The notes under the pieces are model-generated. The model was not told where the DNA came from, did not search any database, and was given only the letters and a program-made list of their open reading frames with translations. 64,000 nt of DNA from Flectobacillus roseus (GTDB lineage Bacteria; Bacteroidota; Bacteroidia; Cytophagales; Spirosomataceae): the NCBI RefSeq assembly GCF_030056665.1, contig NZ_JASHIG010000009.1, one strand, 5' to 3'. Of the stretch, positions 53,921 to 63,870 are shown in pieces. The translations under genes and the position numbers were made by a program. The first letter of the stretch is position 1. Every line of letters begins with the position of its first letter.

Positions 53921-55360
53921 CTATCCTACGTATTTGGTTTCTTTAAGTTTACCTGCTACCAACATAAAAATCACAGTACTAGCGAACATCAATCCTGTAA
54001 AGAACCAGAAGTAAGAAGCACCTTCCAATTGAGCTAAGAAACCGCCTTTAGCAATATTACCATTGACTAAAGCAACGCCTAAGTTACCGATTGATACCGC
54101 AGAATACCAAATCGCAGTCATGGTACTTTTCATTGATTTAGGAGAGTTGGTATAAGCATATTCCAAACCTGTGATAGATACTAAAATTTCGCCCCAAGCC
54201 AATACCAAGTAAGCCAAAATTTGCCACCATACCGAAGGCTGACCACCTGCATCAATACTTGTTTGAATCAAGGAGATAATGACAAAGGAAACCGCTGTTA
54301 AAAAGAAACCAGCACCTAAACGACGTAGTGGAGTAGTTTTGATACCTAATTTTTCGAAGAAAGGATACACTACATAAGTAAATACAGGAATAAAACTTAC
54401 TAAGAATAATGGGTTCAATACTTGTACTTGCTCAGGTAGGAATGTATAGCCTAAACCTGTATTTAAGTCTAATTTCTTAGCTTGTAAAACCCATTCTGCT
54501 AAGTTTTGGTCCCATAAGGCCCAGAAGATAGGAATAAAGGCAAATACTGCCAAAACACGGTAAACAGCTTTAACGCCTTCTACTTTTTCGTGATCATATT
54601 CAGCTTTTGATACGTCTAACCAACTTTCACCTTCTTTCTTATCTCCCAAGTGGGTAAGCGCATAATAGGTAATAAATACAAAATTGTTACGATTAATTCC
54701 AGATGGAGGAACATGCACGTATTTGTTTCTTCCTAAGAAAAACACTACCGTCGCAATCGCCATTAAAATACCCGGAACTCCAAATGCCCAAGCAGCACCG
54801 ATAGAAGCATAAATAACAGGAATAAAAATGTTAGATACCACAGAGCCAGCGTTGATAGCAAAATAGAACCAGCTGTAAGCTTTTGTCATTAAATGCTCAT
54901 TACTCTTGTCAAATTGGTCGCCCACGTTGGCCGACACACAGGACTTAATACCTCCTGCACCACAAGCAATAATAAGTAAACCTAATGAGAACATATCTAA
55001 ATTGTTTTCGAACAATGCTAAAGTTAAGTGTCCAAAACAATACAAAACAGATACATAAAAAATCACTTTGTATTTTCCGAAAAACCAGTCAGCCACCAAG
55101 CCACCAATCATTGGCATAAAATACGCCAATGCCACAAACATGTGAACCATTTCGTTGGATTTTGCTTCGGCAACTTTTTGAAGTACAGGGTTTCCGCTAG
55201 GGTTGAAGAACTGTGCAACTAAGAAAGTGGATAGGATAGAGCGCATACCATAAAAGCTAAAACGCTCGGCAGCTTCGTTACCCAAGATGTAAGGGATCGC
55301 TTTTGGGAACGAACCTTTCTTTTCCTCTGTTAGGGCTTCGTTAGAATGATTTGAAGTCAT
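53921..55360 (-). CDS. POT-family proton:oligopeptide symporter
   Basis: 479 residues with about 12-14 membrane helices. The POT signature GNEAAERFSFYGMRSIL near residue 28 carries the ExxER motif that binds protons, and ADWFFGKYKVIFYVSVLYCF lies in helices 2-3. A long cytoplasmic insert (about 235-265, YALTHLGDKKEGESWLDVSK) is typical of bacterial members. It takes up di- and tripeptides with protons. Monocistronic. Confidence 0.93.
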   Translation of the reverse strand: MTSNHSNEALTEEKKGSFPKAIPYILGNEAAERFSFYGMRSILSTFLVAQFFNPSGNPVLQKVAEAKSNEMVHMFVALAYFMPMIGGLVADWFFGKYKVIFYVSVLYCFGHLTLALFENNLDMFSLGLLIIACGAGGIKSCVSANVGDQFDKSNEHLMTKAYSWFYFAINAGSVVSNIFIPVIYASIGAAWAFGVPGILMAIATVVFFLGRNKYVHVPPSGINRNNFVFITYYALTHLGDKKEGESWLDVSKAEYDHEKVEGVKAVYRVLAVFAFIPIFWALWDQNLAEWVLQAKKLDLNTGLGYTFLPEQVQVLNPLFLVSFIPVFTYVVYPFFEKLGIKTTPLRRLGAGFFLTAVSFVIISLIQTSIDAGGQPSVWWQILAYLVLAWGEILVSITGLEYAYTNSPKSMKSTMTAIWYSAVSIGNLGVALVNGNIAKGGFLAQLEGASYFWFFTGLMFASTVIFMLVAGKLKETKYVG

Positions 55361-56070
55361 ATATTTTTAAAGCTTTGTGCCTGTCAAAGTAGTTTTAGGA
55401 TTCGTGGTTGCCACTTTGTAGGCTGTAAATAGTTTGTTTTTGTTAAGTTAATATAATGTTTTTGTTTTAGACTGATATCCTTCCTGTTTTATAATTTAAC
55501 TCAATGTTAAATCTTAGGGTCAATCCCCCTGTTTACATCCCGTTAATCGACTTATTATTTGTAACTTGTAAGTAAAATAACATTCATTAGGGTAGGAGAA
55601 AAACTTTTGGCGAAATATCTGTAATATAGTCTAAAATCGCTGTTTTTATGGAAAAAAACATTCTAAGTTAAACCTATATCAGCGGAATACCAACTTTTTG
55701 ATAACTCCAATGTCAAATTTTAAGTCAAATTCTTAGAAAAAACCAGAAATAGAAGAGTTTATAAAAAGGTACTAATCAAATAATTAATATGACTTTTGTA
55801 GGCGAGGTGGTGCGAGTAGATAGTTTTTTTTACAAAAGCGCAAATTTGATTTCAATTATCAGAGTTTAGTAGGAAAGTTTTGGAAAGATTTTTTATATTC
55901 GTGAAACATTTGTGGAACACTCTTTGTAAATCTCCTTCGAAAGAGAGATATTTGAAGGTAGATTGAGTTATTCCTTATTGGTTATTCAGGATTCGTAGTT
56001 CTGTAAATCAAATTACCATCGGCTGTATAACTAATAATCAGTAACTGAAACAAGTAACTCAAAAAATCAA
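55361..56070. other. 710-bp gene-free region between divergent POT and parA genes
   Basis: No ORF or repeat copy is recognised. A CGTGAAACA (55900-55908) equals one half of the canonical parS palindrome and is followed by a similar GTGGAACA at 55912-55919; the other half-site is degenerate. Promoters must lie here but none could be placed confidently. Confidence 0.5.
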
Positions 56071-56850
56071 ATGGGGAAAGTAATTGCGATTGCCAACCAA
56101 AAAGGAGGAGTTGGTAAAACAACTACCACTATCAACCTAGCAGCAAGTCTTGCCGCACTAGAATTTAGGACGCTAATAGTCGATGCCGATCCTCAAGCAA
56201 ACTCTACTTCGGGTTTGGGCTACAACCCAAAAGAAATCCAAAACTCGATTTATGAGTGCATGGTAGATGGGGTTCAGGTACAAGATATTATCATCGAGAC
56301 GGATTTGCCTTACTTACACTTGATTCCGTCACATATCGACTTGGTAGGTGCCGAAATTGAAATGATTAACCTTCGCGACCGCGAACAGCGTATGAAAGAA
56401 TGCCTTCAAACGGTATTGCACGAGTACGATTTCGTGATTGTTGACTGTTCACCTTCTCTAGGCTTGATTACGATCAATGCTCTTACAGCTGCTGATTCTG
56501 TCATTATTCCAGTGCAATGTGAATATTTTGCCCTCGAAGGTTTAGGTAAATTGTTGAATACCGTTAAGATCATTCAATCTAGACTCAACACCGCTTTGAC
56601 CATCGAAGGTATTTTGCTAACGATGTACGATTTGCGTGTTCGCCTATCCAATCAAGTGGTTGCAGAAGTTACTTCACACTTCCAAAGCATGGTTTTCAAC
56701 ACGATTATTCCTCGTAATATTCGTTTGTCTGAATCCCCTAGTTTTGGTGTACCAGCTATTGCTCACGACTCAGAAAGTAAGGGAGCAATTAGTTATTTGA
56801 ACCTTGCCAGAGAAATTCTTGCAAAAAATGGCTATGTAAATCAGGAATAG
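56071..56850 (+). CDS. parA: Chromosome-partitioning ATPase ParA/Soj
   Basis: 259 residues. The deviant Walker A KGGVGKTT (11-18), switch I region DADPQANSTSG and Walker B VIVDCSPSLGLIT are intact. C-terminal DNA-binding Arg residues are likely in PRNIRLSESPSFG. ParA dimers bind the nucleoid and move ParB-parS complexes. The next gene is parB after 137 bp, which has its own promoter. Confidence 0.96.
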   Translation: MGKVIAIANQKGGVGKTTTTINLAASLAALEFRTLIVDADPQANSTSGLGYNPKEIQNSIYECMVDGVQVQDIIIETDLPYLHLIPSHIDLVGAEIEMINLRDREQRMKECLQTVLHEYDFVIVDCSPSLGLITINALTAADSVIIPVQCEYFALEGLGKLLNTVKIIQSRLNTALTIEGILLTMYDLRVRLSNQVVAEVTSHFQSMVFNTIIPRNIRLSESPSFGVPAIAHDSESKGAISYLNLAREILAKNGYVNQE

Positions 56851-56938
56851 ATTGGTGGAGAAAACGTTGATGCAACAATGTCTTTTTTTAGAAAAACAAC
56901 TTATCTGTTTATTGGGATATTCACATGGTGAGAGATTC

Positions 56939-56967
56939 TTGCCGAAATTAGCGCCAATATACATTTG
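56939..56967 (+). promoter_or_regulatory. parB promoter
   Basis: TTG (56939-56941), an 18-nt spacer and TACATTTG (56960-56967) fit the Bacteroidota pattern. It lies 20 bp before the parB ATG, so parB may be transcribed separately as well as with parA. Confidence 0.6.
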
Positions 56968-56987
56968 TACTTATTAACTTTTATACC

Positions 56988-57929
56988 ATGAGTAAAATGG
57001 AATTACCTGCAAAAAAACGTGTTGGACTTGGCAGAGGCTTAGGAGCTTTGTTACAGGACTCAGATTCAGTTAATGGTGTAAATAATACCAGACCTAGTAA
57101 CCCTACACCCATCGAGCGTCCTCAACGTTTGGAGCAAATTAGCTCGATGAACGAAATTTCGGTAGATGCTATCGAAACCAACCCGTATCAACCTCGTACT
57201 CATTTCGATGAGGAGGCTCTCAACGAATTGGCCGATTCAATCCGTGTACAAGGGATTATTCAGCCTATTACGGTACGTCAAATTGCCCCAAATAAATATC
57301 AACTTATTTCAGGGGAACGTCGTTTGCAAGCATCTAAGCGTGCAGGGTTACGCATGATTCCTGCCTATGTGCGTACGGCTGACGACCAACAAATGTTGGA
57401 AATGGCTTTAATTGAAAACATTCAGCGTGAAAACCTGAATGCTATTGAAATTGCCTTGAGTTATCAGCGTTTGATTACCGAATGTAGTCTTAAGCAAGAA
57501 GAGCTTGGAGATAGAGTTGGTAAAAACCGTACGACTGTCAATAACTATATTCGTTTATTGAAACTTCCTGATGTGATTCAGGTGGCATTGCGCGATAACA
57601 AAATTTCAATGGGACACGCTCGTGCTATTATCAATATCGACAATCGTGAGCACCAACTATCTATTTTTAACAAAACCATCGCCGAAGAATGGTCTGTTCG
57701 TAAAGTAGAAGAGGCTGTAAGAGAATTGTCAAACGCCAAATTAATGGCAGAAGGGGTTGATAAAAAAGGTGGCGTAAAACAAGAAATAAGAAGCCTTCAA
57801 TTTAGACTTCAAGCTTATTTTGGTTCAAAAGTAACCGTAAAAGCAGATGACAAAGGCAAAGGAGAAATCAAGATTCCGTTTACTTCACAAGAAGAATTAG
57901 ACAAAATTTTGCTCTCAATCAAAGCTTAA
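56988..57929 (+). CDS. parB: Chromosome-partitioning protein ParB/Spo0J
   Basis: 313 residues. The N-terminal ParA-activating patch KKRVGLGRGLGALLQD comes first. The ParB/Srx CTPase core follows (IETNPYQPRTHFDEEAL, QLISGERRLQASKRAG with the GERR box, ENIQRENLNAIEIA), then the HTH that reads parS (GDRVGKNRTTVNNYIRLLKL, MGHARAI). The C-terminal ~60 residues form the dimer domain. ParB loads as a CTP clamp at parS. Confidence 0.96.
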   Translation: MSKMELPAKKRVGLGRGLGALLQDSDSVNGVNNTRPSNPTPIERPQRLEQISSMNEISVDAIETNPYQPRTHFDEEALNELADSIRVQGIIQPITVRQIAPNKYQLISGERRLQASKRAGLRMIPAYVRTADDQQMLEMALIENIQRENLNAIEIALSYQRLITECSLKQEELGDRVGKNRTTVNNYIRLLKLPDVIQVALRDNKISMGHARAIINIDNREHQLSIFNKTIAEEWSVRKVEEAVRELSNAKLMAEGVDKKGGVKQEIRSLQFRLQAYFGSKVTVKADDKGKGEIKIPFTSQEELDKILLSIKA

Positions 57930-58031
57930 CTCTGGTCGATTTTCCAACAATAGTTTTGTTAAATCTTGTTAAGGCATTGAAAACGAAGTTATTTTACATG
58001 AACTTTGCAAGAAATTTTGACTAGAATACGC

Positions 58032-58652
58032 ATGAAACACATACAAAAAGTATGGCTTTTGAGTATAATTGCTATGTTGTTGAGCTATTGTTCACCAGCA
58101 CAAATCTTGAAAGCCGATACCATTCAAATTCCAAAAGATGACTTGACAAAAGTAGCTAAGTCATTAGATTCAGGGAAAAAGCAGTATAAGATTATTCCAA
58201 GAATAGCTACTATTCGTTCAGCAATGGTGCCAGGATGGGGACAAATCTATAATCGACAGTATTGGAAGTTGCCAATTTTAGCGGCAGGTTTTGGGGTGAA
58301 TGTTTATTTTATTATCCATAACAACGAATACTATCAACTGTTCTTGAATAAATCAAGATATGTAACAGAGAATAAGCTAACGGGGACGTCCATTACTTAT
58401 AATGGTGTTACTCGTGAGATGACGGCAGCACAACTAAAAACTGGAACCCAATATTATCACCGATATAGAGATACTGCAATCTTGTTTGTACTTGTCATTT
58501 GGGCAGCCAATATCGTTGATGCCAATGTAACGGCACACTTAAAAACATTTGATTTGACTGACGATATTTCAATGAAAATACAACCATCTGTGACGACGCC
58601 TTTTATGAATAGTCCTGCGTTTGGTGCAAAAATCACATTGGCGTTGAAATAA
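58032..58652 (+). CDS. DUF5683 envelope protein
   Basis: 206 residues from the ATG at 58032 (a TTG at 58005 gives a longer frame). A signal peptide (VWLLSIIAMLLSYCSPAQ) is followed by the DUF5683 core: ATIRSAMVPGWGQIYNRQYW, KLPILAAGFGVNVYFI. Two membrane-prone helices (ILAAGFGVNVYFII; ILFVLVIWAANIVDAN) are present. The function is unknown; it often neighbours parB and dapB in Bacteroidota, as here. Confidence 0.85.
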   Translation: MKHIQKVWLLSIIAMLLSYCSPAQILKADTIQIPKDDLTKVAKSLDSGKKQYKIIPRIATIRSAMVPGWGQIYNRQYWKLPILAAGFGVNVYFIIHNNEYYQLFLNKSRYVTENKLTGTSITYNGVTREMTAAQLKTGTQYYHRYRDTAILFVLVIWAANIVDANVTAHLKTFDLTDDISMKIQPSVTTPFMNSPAFGAKITLALK

Positions 58653-58693
58653 TAAATAGAATTAAAATTTTCACATAAATAGTCTCAATTAAC

Positions 58694-59410
58694 ATGAATA
58701 TTGTTCTTCTCGGCTATGGCAAAATGGGTAAAGTAATAGAGAAGATTGCTCTGAGCCGAGGTCATAACATAGTAGCACGAATCGACGTAAATAACCGTAG
58801 CGAATTTGATGCTCTAACCGCTGCTGATGTAGATGCAGTAATTGAATTTAGCCATCCTCTTTCAGCATACGAAAATGTAAAGTCTTGTATTGAAAAAGGT
58901 ATTCCAGTAGTTTCAGGAACGACAGGTTGGCTAGAGAAAAAGCCTGAGTTAGAGGCTTTAACATTAGAAAAAGGAAGTGCATTTTTCTGGTCATCAAATT
59001 ATTCTATTGGTGTTAACATATTTTTTAAACTGAATAAAATGTTAGCCAAATTGATGAGTCCTCAAAAACAGTATAGCGTAAGCACTACCGAGATTCATCA
59101 CACCGAAAAGAAAGATTCTCCAAGTGGAACTGCAATTACTATTGCTGAAGGTTTAATTGAAAATCTTGCTGGCAAAGAAAAATGGATTAATAACGAAATT
59201 CCTGCCGAAAACGAAGTGGCAATTTGGTCGGCTCGTGAAGGTAAAGTGCCAGGAACGCATATTGTTAAATATATTTCTGATATTGACCAAATCGAAATTT
59301 TGCACCAAGCTCATGGTCGTGAAGGTTTTGCATTAGGCGCAGTTATTGCAGCAGAGTGGATTGCTGACAAAAAAGGCGTATTTGGCATGGAAGATTTGTT
59401 AGCAGAATAA
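58694..59410 (+). CDS. dapB: 4-hydroxy-tetrahydrodipicolinate reductase
   Basis: 238 residues. The Rossmann motif is LLGYGKMGKVIE; VVSGTTGWLEKK and the catalytic EIHHTEKKDSPSGTA (His/His and Lys) are present, as is the tetramer motif HGREGFALGAV. It reduces the dipicolinate precursor in lysine and meso-DAP synthesis. The gap to DUF5683 is 41 bp, suggesting co-transcription. A terminator follows. Confidence 0.95.
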   Translation: MNIVLLGYGKMGKVIEKIALSRGHNIVARIDVNNRSEFDALTAADVDAVIEFSHPLSAYENVKSCIEKGIPVVSGTTGWLEKKPELEALTLEKGSAFFWSSNYSIGVNIFFKLNKMLAKLMSPQKQYSVSTTEIHHTEKKDSPSGTAITIAEGLIENLAGKEKWINNEIPAENEVAIWSAREGKVPGTHIVKYISDIDQIEILHQAHGREGFALGAVIAAEWIADKKGVFGMEDLLAE

Positions 59411-59418
59411 TAGCATTC

Positions 59419-59463
59419 AAAAGCACTAAGTAATACAATGTTGGATTACTTAGTGCTTTTATT
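59419..59463 (+). terminator. Terminator after dapB
   Basis: A perfect 16-bp stem AAAAGCACTAAGTAAT/ATTACTTAGTGCTTTT with a 10-nt loop and a T-run. Confidence 0.9.
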
Positions 59464-59577
59464 TTGTCAATGTTTGAAAAATAAATTCATGGAAATGTAA
59501 TTCTAGGTAAAGAATCACGACTTATTGTGTAAAAGCTTAGCTACATAACCATCAAAGAAATTTAAGATTTTTGTAAA

Positions 59578-60750
59578 ATGTCTGAAAAAAAGCCTGTTAA
59601 AAAGTCAGCCTTTCGTGAGTGGGTTGATTCAGTTGTATTTGCAGTTGTGGCTGCTACCTTGATTCGTTTCTTCTTTTTCGAAGCCTATACGATTCCGACC
59701 TCATCTATGGAAAGTAGCTTGATGGTTGGAGATTTCTTGTTTGTGAGCAAACTCCACTATGGTGTTCGTACGCCTAAAACGCCATTACAAGTACCATTGA
59801 CTCACCAAAAAATTTGGGGTACAGATTTACCTTCTTATTTAACTTGGTTAGATCTTCCTATTTACCGTTTGCCAGGTTTTTCTGATGTTACTAAAGGCGA
59901 CGCTGTTGTTTTCAATGTGCCAAATTATGCACCAGATGGCGATGCTCCTGTTGATTTAAAAACCTATTATATCAAACGTTGTGTTGCTACAGCTGGAGAT
60001 TTGATTGAAATTAAAAATACACAGTTGTACATCAATGGTAAACCTGCTACCAATCCTGCTAAAATGCAACATGGTTATATTCTTAAAACAACGAAAGAAA
60101 TTACAGACGTAAAACCTTTTGAAGAATTAGGAATATACAATGGTATAGATGCCATGGGTCATGAGAACAATAACTTGGTTGGACCTTATCAAGGAGATTC
60201 TTCTGATACGAAAAAAGGATATTTTGTATATGTGGTGAATACTTTCGAATCAAATATTGCTAAATTAAAGCAGTTGGATGGTGTGAAAGAAATCACTCCT
60301 ATTATTTCTCCAAAAGGGGAGCGCATGGAAGTTGGACCTAATATCATCCACCAAGAGGATGCGCCAATGAGTTCAGCACTTTATAACTGGAATCGTGATA
60401 ATTTTGGACCGATTCAAGTGCCAAAAGCTGGTTTGACAATCCAATTGGATTCAATGAATATCGATAAGTATAAGTATGTGATCAAGTATTACGAAGGAAA
60501 TAAAAACGTTGTTATCGAAAATTATAAAGTAAGTATCGATGGCAAGCCTGTTACTTCTTATACTTTCAAACAAGATTATTACTTTATGATGGGTGACAAC
60601 CGTCACAATTCAGAAGATTCAAGATTCTTTGGTTTTGTTCCTGCTGATCATATTGTTGGTAAAGCGGTATTCATCTGGATGTCACTTGATCCAAACAAAT
60701 CTTTCTTGAGTAAAATTCGTTGGAACAGATTATTCAGATTTGTTGAATAG
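59578..60750 (+). CDS. lepB: Signal peptidase I
   Basis: 390 residues. One N-terminal membrane helix (SVVFAVVAATLIRFFFF, ~18-34) is followed by the box B catalytic Ser43 in TIPTSSMESSLMVGD, general-base Lys133 in YYIKRCVATAGD, and box E MMGDNRHNSEDSR near 340-350. An insertion of about 180 residues between boxes D and E makes it longer than E. coli-like versions; Bacteroidota enzymes often share this. It removes signal peptides at the periplasmic face. Confidence 0.95.
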   Translation: MSEKKPVKKSAFREWVDSVVFAVVAATLIRFFFFEAYTIPTSSMESSLMVGDFLFVSKLHYGVRTPKTPLQVPLTHQKIWGTDLPSYLTWLDLPIYRLPGFSDVTKGDAVVFNVPNYAPDGDAPVDLKTYYIKRCVATAGDLIEIKNTQLYINGKPATNPAKMQHGYILKTTKEITDVKPFEELGIYNGIDAMGHENNNLVGPYQGDSSDTKKGYFVYVVNTFESNIAKLKQLDGVKEITPIISPKGERMEVGPNIIHQEDAPMSSALYNWNRDNFGPIQVPKAGLTIQLDSMNIDKYKYVIKYYEGNKNVVIENYKVSIDGKPVTSYTFKQDYYFMMGDNRHNSEDSRFFGFVPADHIVGKAVFIWMSLDPNKSFLSKIRWNRLFRFVE

Positions 60751-60779
60751 CAATAAGATTTCAAGTATTGATTTACTAG

Positions 60780-60839
60780 AAAAAGATATACAAAAAGGGC
60801 TGACTCAACACTGAGTCAGCCCTTTTTGTATATCTTTTT
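60780..60839. terminator. Bidirectional terminator, 28-bp stem
   Basis: Perfect arms (60780-60807 and 60812-60839) around a 4-nt ACAC loop, with AAAAAGATATACAAAAAGGG mirrored at the other end. It lies between convergent lepB and the rRNA methyltransferase gene. Confidence 0.92.
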
Positions 60840-60847
60840 GGTTTTAT

Positions 60848-62134
60848 TTACTCAACATAAAGAACCAAACCTTTTAGATAACTTCCTTCTGGATGGAAGA
60901 AATTAACAGGGTGGTCTGATGGTTGCGTCAAATGGTGTAATACTCTCACTTGTCGCCCAGCCTCTAACGCTGCTGATACAACTGTATTGTAAAACAATTC
61001 TCTATCTACTACTTGTGAGCATGAGAACGTAAACAAAATGCCACCTTTGCCCAAACGCTTAAAACCTTCCATATTCAAACGCTTATAACCTTGCACTGCA
61101 CGGTGGCGAGCATCCATACTTTTCGCATACGCAGGAGGGTCAAGAACAATCAAGTCATAAAATTGGTCGTTTGCTTTCAGATATTTCATAACATCTTCAG
61201 CATAAGCCTCATGATTATTGGCGTTTTTGTCTCCAAAGTTTGCTTCTACGTTCTGATTTACCAAGTCAATGGCTTTTTGTGAAACGTCCACCGAGTGAAC
61301 CAAAGTTGCTCCTTCGTTGAGTGCATAAATTGAAAAGCCACCAGAATAACAGAACGAGTTTAACACTTTGCGATCTTTCGCATAACGAGCCAATAAAGCT
61401 CGGTTATCACGCTGATCAAGGAAGAAACCAGTTTTTTGCCCAGTTTCCCAGTTAATCAAAAACGTATGACCATTTTCTTTGGCTGGATGAGGTACTGAAC
61501 TTGTTCCGATTAAATATCCATTTTTTTGATTTGCAGCATATTGAGGAGGTAAAGTCTCTACGCTTTTATCATAAATAGCCATTAAGTTATCGCCCAACGC
61601 TCTTTTGATGGCATTTGCCAATTTATGACGCTCAAGGTGCATTCCAATGCTATGAGCTTGCAAAACTGCTACGCCATTATAAACATCCACGATTAGTCCA
61701 GGACAACCGTCACCTTCACCATGAATCAAACGGAAACAATTGGTTTGTTCAAAGTCGATTAATTTACGTACTTCAAAAGCCTTCGCCATTTTGTTAAACC
61801 AAAATTCTTCGTCAGCTTCTGTTTGTTCAAATGAAAATATTTTTACAGCAATACTTCCTTCGTGGTAATGGCCAGTAGCCAAAAAGCTACCTTCAAAATC
61901 TAATACATCTACCACCTGTCCGTCTGTTGGTTCTCCTAAAATTTGGGAAATTGCCCCCGAAAATACCCAAGGGTGAAAACGTTTTACAGGTAATTCTTTG
62001 CCTGCATTCAATACAACCGCAGGTTTATCCAAACTAAGATGACTTAAATCTGACTTTACAGCAGGTTTATTAGTCTTATGATTAGGCTGATTTTTTCTAC
62101 GAAAATCGCTATTTCTTCTAAATTGATTTTTCAT
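60848..62134 (-). CDS. Class I rRNA methyltransferase, RlmI-like (23S m5C)
   Basis: 428 residues from the ATG at 62134 (an earlier in-frame ATG at 62173 gives 13 extra hydrophobic residues and is less likely). A basic Arg/Lys-rich tail (MKNQFRRNSDFRRKNQ) precedes a PUA domain (KRFHPWVFSGAISQILGEP), then a Rossmann methyltransferase: LNSFCYSGGFSIYAL (SAM loop), VHSVDVSQKAID, LIVLDPPAYAK (target motif) and FTFSCSQVV with the catalytic Cys. It resembles RlmI, which makes m5C1962 in 23S rRNA. The basic extension is a lineage feature. Confidence 0.9.
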   Translation of the reverse strand: MKNQFRRNSDFRRKNQPNHKTNKPAVKSDLSHLSLDKPAVVLNAGKELPVKRFHPWVFSGAISQILGEPTDGQVVDVLDFEGSFLATGHYHEGSIAVKIFSFEQTEADEEFWFNKMAKAFEVRKLIDFEQTNCFRLIHGEGDGCPGLIVDVYNGVAVLQAHSIGMHLERHKLANAIKRALGDNLMAIYDKSVETLPPQYAANQKNGYLIGTSSVPHPAKENGHTFLINWETGQKTGFFLDQRDNRALLARYAKDRKVLNSFCYSGGFSIYALNEGATLVHSVDVSQKAIDLVNQNVEANFGDKNANNHEAYAEDVMKYLKANDQFYDLIVLDPPAYAKSMDARHRAVQGYKRLNMEGFKRLGKGGILFTFSCSQVVDRELFYNTVVSAALEAGRQVRVLHHLTQPSDHPVNFFHPEGSYLKGLVLYVE

Positions 62135-62314
62135 AATACAAAGGTAGAAGATAAATTGTCTGAATTGAAGCAAAATTATAGCTCAAGTGATAGACTTGCG
62201 TAATTTTCGTGATTACGCAATAATGTTTCTAAAATACTTTTCAACTTTTAGTCTTTAGCATAATGCTTAAATCCTAATGCCGTATTTTTATCCTTATCTT
62301 CTACCAGAAATTTA

Positions 62315-63310
62315 TTATTCATTTTCGTCCCTAGCTGAAAAAATACGCTTGAGCCACGAATTAGCTTCTTTTTTATCCGCTATTTGTAATGAATCACTCA
62401 AGTTTTGTTGAGATAAATCGTTTAAATCAGGTTGTCCTGCATCGATCCAACAAGTGTACCAAAAATCTCCAATCATTTTCACTGTTGCCTGCATTTGGCG
62501 CTCCACTTGATGATTGAGAAGATTATGATAGGTTTGACTATAGAATTGTGAATAGGTTCTTGTGTTTATCGCATTTCGTTCGTCCACACTAAATTGCTTG
62601 TTAGATGGAATATGAGTTTGTAGTGCTTTTTCAAATCTAAAAACAGAATCTAGACAAGAGTTCGCAACCCTAATATGTGCCCAAATGCGTTTTTGTGGAG
62701 ATTTTACATATTCGGCTTTTCCTACAAAAAAATCATAATCCTTAGAAAAAAGCTCAGGAAGTCTTGATTCCCAGAGACCATGAATCCCAACTTGTTGTGT
62801 TTTTTGTCCATTATAATTAGAGGTAGTATGCAATGGAACATTTGAGTCGCCAATATAATGCCCAATTTCTGCCGAACATTTTAGGATAAGCGTCAAATTC
62901 CTAGCTTCAAAAGCCTTGGTGAGACGGTATTTCATAAACTGGATATGCCACGGTACAATACCATGCTTTTTGAGTGTATCCTCAGAATATTTTTCCACTA
63001 CCTGCTCCCAGGGTTTTTGTAAATGAAAAAAAGCACTGTCACCATAATAATCTAGGTCAATAAAGTGCCGAGGAGCTTCATCTGGAATAGCATAACGCCG
63101 TTTGTCGGGGTCTACAGCATGTTCGACAATATACCCAAGATGTTTTTTATAAAAAACAATCATTTCTGGTGGGAGTGTAAAAACTGCAAGTCGATTGATG
63201 AGTTGATGCCCAAAAAATCCCCAATGACTAACTTGGTCAGAATTAGCAGGGAAGGAGTAGCCATAAAGCATTAGAAGTAAAAAACTTCGTAGAAATAGGG
63301 TAGGTTTCAT
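62315..63310 (-). CDS. Exported zinc-dependent phospholipase C-family protein
   Basis: 331 residues with signal peptide MKPTLFLRSFLLLMLYGYSF. The zinc-dependent phospholipase C/P1-nuclease fold is suggested by SHWGFFGHQLINRLAVFTLP (Trp and His ligands), RHFIDLDYYG (His, Asp), AEIGHYIGDSNVPLHTTSNY (His, Asp, His) and GIHGLWESRLPELF (His, Glu). The family hydrolyses phospholipids or nucleic acids; the substrate here is unknown. The basic, Lys-rich C-terminus has no T9SS domain. Confidence 0.85.
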   Translation of the reverse strand: MKPTLFLRSFLLLMLYGYSFPANSDQVSHWGFFGHQLINRLAVFTLPPEMIVFYKKHLGYIVEHAVDPDKRRYAIPDEAPRHFIDLDYYGDSAFFHLQKPWEQVVEKYSEDTLKKHGIVPWHIQFMKYRLTKAFEARNLTLILKCSAEIGHYIGDSNVPLHTTSNYNGQKTQQVGIHGLWESRLPELFSKDYDFFVGKAEYVKSPQKRIWAHIRVANSCLDSVFRFEKALQTHIPSNKQFSVDERNAINTRTYSQFYSQTYHNLLNHQVERQMQATVKMIGDFWYTCWIDAGQPDLNDLSQQNLSDSLQIADKKEANSWLKRIFSARDENE

Positions 63311-63468
63311 GTGAGAACTATCAAAATAAGATGAATAAACTGATTAAAGTTACACGGCTAATCTTGGAAATGCAATTTATTTCAACGACATTTGCACCGC
63401 AAAAATCAATTTTTCAATTAATATTGAGTATATTATTGGTAAATCTGAAAAGAAAATACTACAATTAG

Positions 63469-63500
63469 GTTGTGGAAGTCTAACTTTTTCTGTACCTTTG
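63469..63500 (+). promoter_or_regulatory. rpsT promoter
   Basis: GTTG (63469-63472), a 20-nt spacer and TACCTTTG (63493-63500) give one of the best matches to the Bacteroidota promoter in this window. The predicted leader is about 35 nt. Confidence 0.75.
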
Positions 63501-63540
63501 CACTTCAATTTAGAAAACCAATATTATTCGGGAAATAAAA

Positions 63541-63798
63541 ATGGCAAATCACAAATCAGCGTTAAAAAGAATTAGAGCGAACGAAGCTAAAAGATTGCGT
63601 AACCGTTACCAACACAAGACTACTCGTACAATGGTAAAACGTTTACGTGAAACTAACGATAAAGCAGTAGCTTCTGAACTCTATAAGAAAGTTTCTTCAG
63701 CTTTAGACAAATTGGCTAAGAAGAACATTATTCACAAAAATAAAGCTTCTAACTTGAAATCAAAGTTAGCTAAGTTGGTGAGTAAAGTAGCAGCTTAA
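63541..63798 (+). CDS. rpsT: 30S ribosomal protein S20
   Basis: 85 residues, highly basic: MANHKSALKRIRANEAKRLR, RNRYQHKTTRTMVKRLRE and the ending LDKLAKKNIIHKNKASNLKS, which are canonical S20 helices. It binds 16S rRNA near h44 and h9. It has its own promoter and terminator. Confidence 0.97.
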   Translation: MANHKSALKRIRANEAKRLRNRYQHKTTRTMVKRLRETNDKAVASELYKKVSSALDKLAKKNIIHKNKASNLKSKLAKLVSKVAA

Positions 63799-63822
63799 TC
63801 AGCTTCAAAATACTAAGTCTAG

Positions 63823-63855
63823 AAAGGGTCTCATTTTCGAATGAGACCCTTTTTG
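63823..63855 (+). terminator. Terminator after rpsT
   Basis: A 13-bp stem AAAGGGTCTCATT/AATGAGACCCTTT around TTCG, followed by a T-run. Confidence 0.92.
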
Positions 63856-63870
63856 TATGATTAATACTAG

